Source: an uncultured Oscillibacter sp.
Lineage (GTDB): Bacteria > Bacillota > Clostridia > Oscillospirales > Oscillospiraceae
Assembly (NCBI GenBank): GCA_904393855.1
Contig: CAJFNE010000005.1
Coordinates: forward strand, 1 to 26,952
DNA length: 26,952 nucleotides
Reading direction: 5' to 3'
The position numbers and the translations under genes were made by a program. The notes below the pieces were generated by a model. The model did no database searches, was not told the DNA's origin, and saw only the letters and a list, made by a program, of their open reading frames with translations. Positions 24,194 through 26,952 of this stretch are shown here, piece by piece; the stretch's first letter is position 1; each line of letters starts with the position of its first letter.

Positions 24194-25044
24194 ATACGAT
24201 TTTTGCCCAGCGCCGAGCCCGGCTGCTGGCAATGAAAGCACTGCGGGACAGCTACATCCCCGCCGAGCAGGCGGCGCGCTGTCCCGCCTGCGGCGCGGAG
24301 ACCCCGCGCAGGGCCGTGACGCAGAACCTCAGCGTCTGCCCCCAGTGCGGCTATCACGATCCCATCGGGGCCTATCACCGGCTGAGCCTGGTACTGGACC
24401 CCGGCACGTTCAAGGAGCTGAACGCCAAATATCCGGCGGCGGACCCGCTGGAATTCCCCGGCTACCGGGAGAAGCTGTCTCAGGCCCGGCGGAAGACCGG
24501 CCTGAATGAGGCGGTGGTCACCGCGGTGGGCGCCGTGGGCGGCATCCGCTGCGTGGTGGGCGTGCTGGACGGCCGCTTCCTCATGGGCAGCATGAGCACT
24601 GCCGTGGGGGAGAAGCTGACCCGGGCGATCGAATACGCCGCCAAGAACAAGCTGCCTTTGATCATCTTCTCCGCCAGCGGCGGCGCCCGGATGCAGGAGG
24701 GAATCCTCTCCCTCATGCAGATGGCCAAGACCAGCGCGGCCCTGGCCCGATTTTCCAAAACCGGGAAGCTGTATCTCTCCGTCCTGACCCATCCCACCAC
24801 CGGCGGCGTCACCGCCAGCTTCGCCTCCCTGGGGGACGTCATCCTGGCGGAGCCTGGCGCCCTGATCGGCTTTGCCGGACCCCGGGTGATCCAGCAGACC
24901 ATCGGCGAAACGCTGCCGGAGGGCTTCCAGCGGGCGGAGTTCCAGATGGAGCACGGCTTCGTGGACGCGGTGGTGCCCCGGGCCCAGCTCCGGGACGCCA
25001 TCGCCCGGCTGCTGCGGCTCCACGAGAAGGGAGGACGCCTATGA
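24190..25044 (+). CDS. accD: Acetyl-CoA carboxylase carboxyltransferase beta subunit
   Basis: A 284-residue AccD. The N-terminal zinc ribbon uses Cys31, Cys34, Cys50 and Cys53 (CPAC and CPQC), and the crotonase-like carboxyltransferase core follows with FSASGGARMQEGILSLMQMAK, HPTTGGVTASFASLGD and EPGALIGFAGPRVI. With AccA it moves the carboxyl group from biotin to acetyl-CoA, making malonyl-CoA. It overlaps accC and accA by four bases each (ATGA). Confidence 0.96.
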   Translation: MNTIFAQRRARLLAMKALRDSYIPAEQAARCPACGAETPRRAVTQNLSVCPQCGYHDPIGAYHRLSLVLDPGTFKELNAKYPAADPLEFPGYREKLSQARRKTGLNEAVVTAVGAVGGIRCVVGVLDGRFLMGSMSTAVGEKLTRAIEYAAKNKLPLIIFSASGGARMQEGILSLMQMAKTSAALARFSKTGKLYLSVLTHPTTGGVTASFASLGDVILAEPGALIGFAGPRVIQQTIGETLPEGFQRAEFQMEHGFVDAVVPRAQLRDAIARLLRLHEKGGRL

Positions 25045-25853
25045 GCGCGGAGCTGACCGCCGCGGAGCGGCTGGCCATTGCCCGCCACCCCCAGCGTCCC
25101 GGCATCACGGAGTACCTGGACGGATTGTTCACGGATTTCTTTGAGCTGCGGGGGGACCGCCTCTGCGGGGAGGACCCCGCCATCCTGGGGGGCGTGGCGC
25201 TGTTTCACGGCATGCCCGTCACGGTCATCGGCACCCGGAAAGGCAAGACCCTGGAGGAGAATGTCCGGTTCCACTTCGGCATGCCCAGTCCCGAGGGGTA
25301 CCGCAAGGCGATGCGGCTGATGCGGCAGGCGGAGAAGTTCCGCCGGCCCATCATCACCCTGATCGACACCTCCGGTGCCTACCCCGGCATGGAGGCGGAG
25401 GAGCACGGCCAGGGCGAGGCCATCGCCCGGAGCCTCTATGAGATGAGCCAGCTGACCGTCCCGGTGATCGCCGTGGTCACCGGCGAGGGCAACAGCGGCG
25501 GCGCCCTGGCCCTGGCGGTGGCCAACCGGGTGCTGATGCTGGAAAACGCCGTCTACGCGGTCCTCTCCCCGGAGGGGTTCGCCACCATCCTGTGGCGGGA
25601 CGCCTCCCGGGCCGCCGAGGCCTGCGAGATCATGCGGATGACCGCTCCGGACCTGCTGCGGCTGGGGGTCATCGACGAGATCATCCTGGAGCCGGAGGGC
25701 GGCGCCCACCTGGCACCATCCATCGCCGTGCGGCAGGTGGACCGGGCGCTCAGCCGGCAGCTGGCGGAGCTGGTGAAAAAAAGCGGCGGCGCCCTGGCCG
25801 CGGAGCGGTACGAGAAGTTCCGCAAGCTCGGCGCCCAGAAGGAGGACCCATGA
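25041..25853 (+). CDS. accA: Acetyl-CoA carboxylase carboxyltransferase alpha subunit
   Basis: A 270-residue AccA with FFELRGDRLCGEDPAILGG, the Arg/Lys-rich IGTRKGKTLEENV, IDTSGAYPGMEAEEHGQGEAIA and GEGNSGGALALAVANRVLMLENAVYAVLSPEG-type blocks. It is shorter than E. coli AccA (about 320) because the N-terminal helical part is reduced, as in many Bacillota. It partners AccD. The stop overlaps the fabH start by four bases (ATGA). Confidence 0.95.
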   Translation: MSAELTAAERLAIARHPQRPGITEYLDGLFTDFFELRGDRLCGEDPAILGGVALFHGMPVTVIGTRKGKTLEENVRFHFGMPSPEGYRKAMRLMRQAEKFRRPIITLIDTSGAYPGMEAEEHGQGEAIARSLYEMSQLTVPVIAVVTGEGNSGGALALAVANRVLMLENAVYAVLSPEGFATILWRDASRAAEACEIMRMTAPDLLRLGVIDEIILEPEGGAHLAPSIAVRQVDRALSRQLAELVKKSGGALAAERYEKFRKLGAQKEDP

Positions 25854-26800
25854 ACGGAATCAAAATCAAAGGCACCGGCCAGTGCCTTCCTCAGCGGGTG
25901 GTGACCAATGAGGATCTGGCGAGGATCGTGGAGACCAACGACGAATGGATTACCACCCGCACGGGGATTCAGCGCCGGCACCATATCTCCGGGGAGGAGA
26001 CCATTGCGGGCCTCTCTGCCGCCGCGGCCCGGCAGGCTTTGGAGAACGCCGGGATTACGGCGGACCAGATCGGGGCCTGTATCGTGGCCACCCTGACGCC
26101 GGACACCCTGGTGCCCTCCGCCGCCTGCTGTTTGCAGCGGGAGCTGGGGCTGCCCAACGACATCCCCTGCTTTGACCTGAACGCTGCCTGCACCGGCTTC
26201 CTCTACGCCCTGCACACCATGGAGTGTTTGCTGAACGCGGCGCCCCGGAAATTCGGCCTGGTGGTAGGGGCGGAGCATTTGAGCCGCATCACCAACTGGC
26301 AGGACCGGGGCACCTGCATCCTCTTCGGGGACGGGGCCGCCGCCGTGGTGGTGGAGTGCCGGGAGGGCTGGCCCTCCATCGGCGCGGTGCTGGGAAGCCA
26401 CGGAGACGACCAGCTGCTGCGGGTGCCGGGGGTGGAGCAGGACGAGCGGAGCCTCATCTACATGGAGGGCACCAAGGTCTTCAAGTTCGCCATCGAGGCG
26501 GCGCCCTGGTGCATGGACCGGGTGCTGGAGAAAGTGGGGAAGACCGTGGACGACGTGGACTTCTTCGTATTCCACCAGGCCAACGCCCGGATCATCGATC
26601 TGGTGGTGCGCCGGTACCATATCCCCCCGGAGAAGTACTACAAGAACATCCAGGAGTACGGCAACACCTCCGCCGCCAGCATCCCGCTGGTGCTCAGCGA
26701 CCTTGTCCGCCTGGGCAAGGTGGGCAGCGGTAGCCGGGTGCTGATCGTGGGCTTTGGCGGCGGCCTCACCTGGGGCGGCGCCTACGTAGAATTTGAGTGA
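25850..26800 (+). CDS. fabH: 3-oxoacyl-ACP synthase III (KAS III)
   Basis: A 316-residue condensing enzyme that starts fatty acid synthesis by joining an acyl-CoA primer to malonyl-ACP. The catalytic triad is visible as Cys114 (NAACTGF), His242 (FHQAN) and Asn272 (GNTSAAS). The N-terminal RVVTNEDLARIVETNDEWITTRTGI is the family signature. The start is the ATG overlapping the accA stop, with GGAGG about 5 bases upstream; the longer open frame inside accA is rejected. The product acts directly downstream of malonyl-CoA formation by AccABCD. Confidence 0.96.
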   Translation: MNGIKIKGTGQCLPQRVVTNEDLARIVETNDEWITTRTGIQRRHHISGEETIAGLSAAAARQALENAGITADQIGACIVATLTPDTLVPSAACCLQRELGLPNDIPCFDLNAACTGFLYALHTMECLLNAAPRKFGLVVGAEHLSRITNWQDRGTCILFGDGAAAVVVECREGWPSIGAVLGSHGDDQLLRVPGVEQDERSLIYMEGTKVFKFAIEAAPWCMDRVLEKVGKTVDDVDFFVFHQANARIIDLVVRRYHIPPEKYYKNIQEYGNTSAASIPLVLSDLVRLGKVGSGSRVLIVGFGGGLTWGGAYVEFE

Positions 26801-26817
26801 GGCCAGGAGAGAACAGT

Positions 26818-26952
26818 ATGAAGAAATTGAACGAGATTCTGGGGACGGAGTTCCCCTTCATCCAGGGCGGCATGGCCAACATCGCCACCGGCGAGTTCGC
26901 CGCCGCCTGCTCCAACGCCGGGGCCCTGGGCATGATCGCCACCGGCGGCTGG
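26818..26952 (+). CDS. fabK: Enoyl-ACP reductase II (FabK-type), 5' part
   Basis: The first 45 codons of a gene that runs off the window, 17 bases after fabH and with AGGAGAG before the ATG. LGTEFPFIQGGMANIAT and AAACSNAGALGMIATGGW are typical of the N-terminal FMN-binding barrel of FabK and related nitronate-monooxygenase-like proteins. FabK is a flavoprotein that reduces enoyl-ACP and replaces FabI in many Clostridia and streptococci. The place in a fab operon supports FabK over nitronate monooxygenase. Confidence 0.85.
   Translation, partial: MKKLNEILGTEFPFIQGGMANIATGEFAAACSNAGALGMIATGGW

Overview
The window looks like a chromosome segment of a GC-rich anaerobic member of the Clostridia, plausibly of the Oscillospiraceae type; this is inferred from gene content and base composition only. 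Pointers are pyruvate:ferredoxin oxidoreductase instead of pyruvate dehydrogenase, FabK-type enoyl-ACP reductase, AGGAGG ribosome binding sites, and AT-rich sigma-A-type promoters set in GC-rich coding DNA. I found no tRNA, rRNA, CRISPR array, insertion sequence or phage gene.

Region 1 (1-9284) reads as a catabolic neighbourhood. It holds the end of a GntP-type permease, two tandem short-chain dehydrogenases, a convergent IclR regulator, and, divergent from that regulator, an IlvD/Edd-family dehydratase, a full-length PFOR and a DapA/KDG-aldolase-family lyase. Together they fit a non-phosphorylative sugar-acid route: uptake, redox adjustment of the sugar acid, dehydration to a 2-keto-3-deoxy acid, aldol cleavage to pyruvate, and oxidation to acetyl-CoA. 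The substrate is unknown. The IclR/dehydratase intergenic region carries two back-to-back promoters, each an exact TTGACA-N17-TATAAT, with a dyad between them.

Region 2 (9285-14667) holds ilvB and ilvN, then a short UvrA-like ABC ATPase that lacks room for the UvrB-binding domain. The ilvBN leader (about 9648-9954) is the most striking part of the window. It has a promoter, a 46-codon Leu/Val-rich leader peptide, mutually exclusive RNA stems and an intrinsic terminator, which is the architecture of ribosome-stalling attenuation. No T-box, the usual amino-acid leader in Bacillota, is visible there.

Region 3 (14686-16358) is thiC alone under a TPP riboswitch with a terminator expression platform.

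Region 4 (16413-21993) is a minus-strand operon for a TRAP transporter (DctP, DctQ, DctM) followed by an S58/DmpA-type peptidase. A divergent RpiR/SIS regulator and an AT-rich spacer with two clear dyads sit upstream.

Region 5 (22014-end) is a tightly coupled fatty-acid initiation operon, acpP-accB-accC-accD-accA-fabH-fabK (fabK is cut by the window edge). It starts from a near-consensus promoter followed at once by a perfect 28-bp palindrome, a candidate operator for an unidentified lipid regulator.
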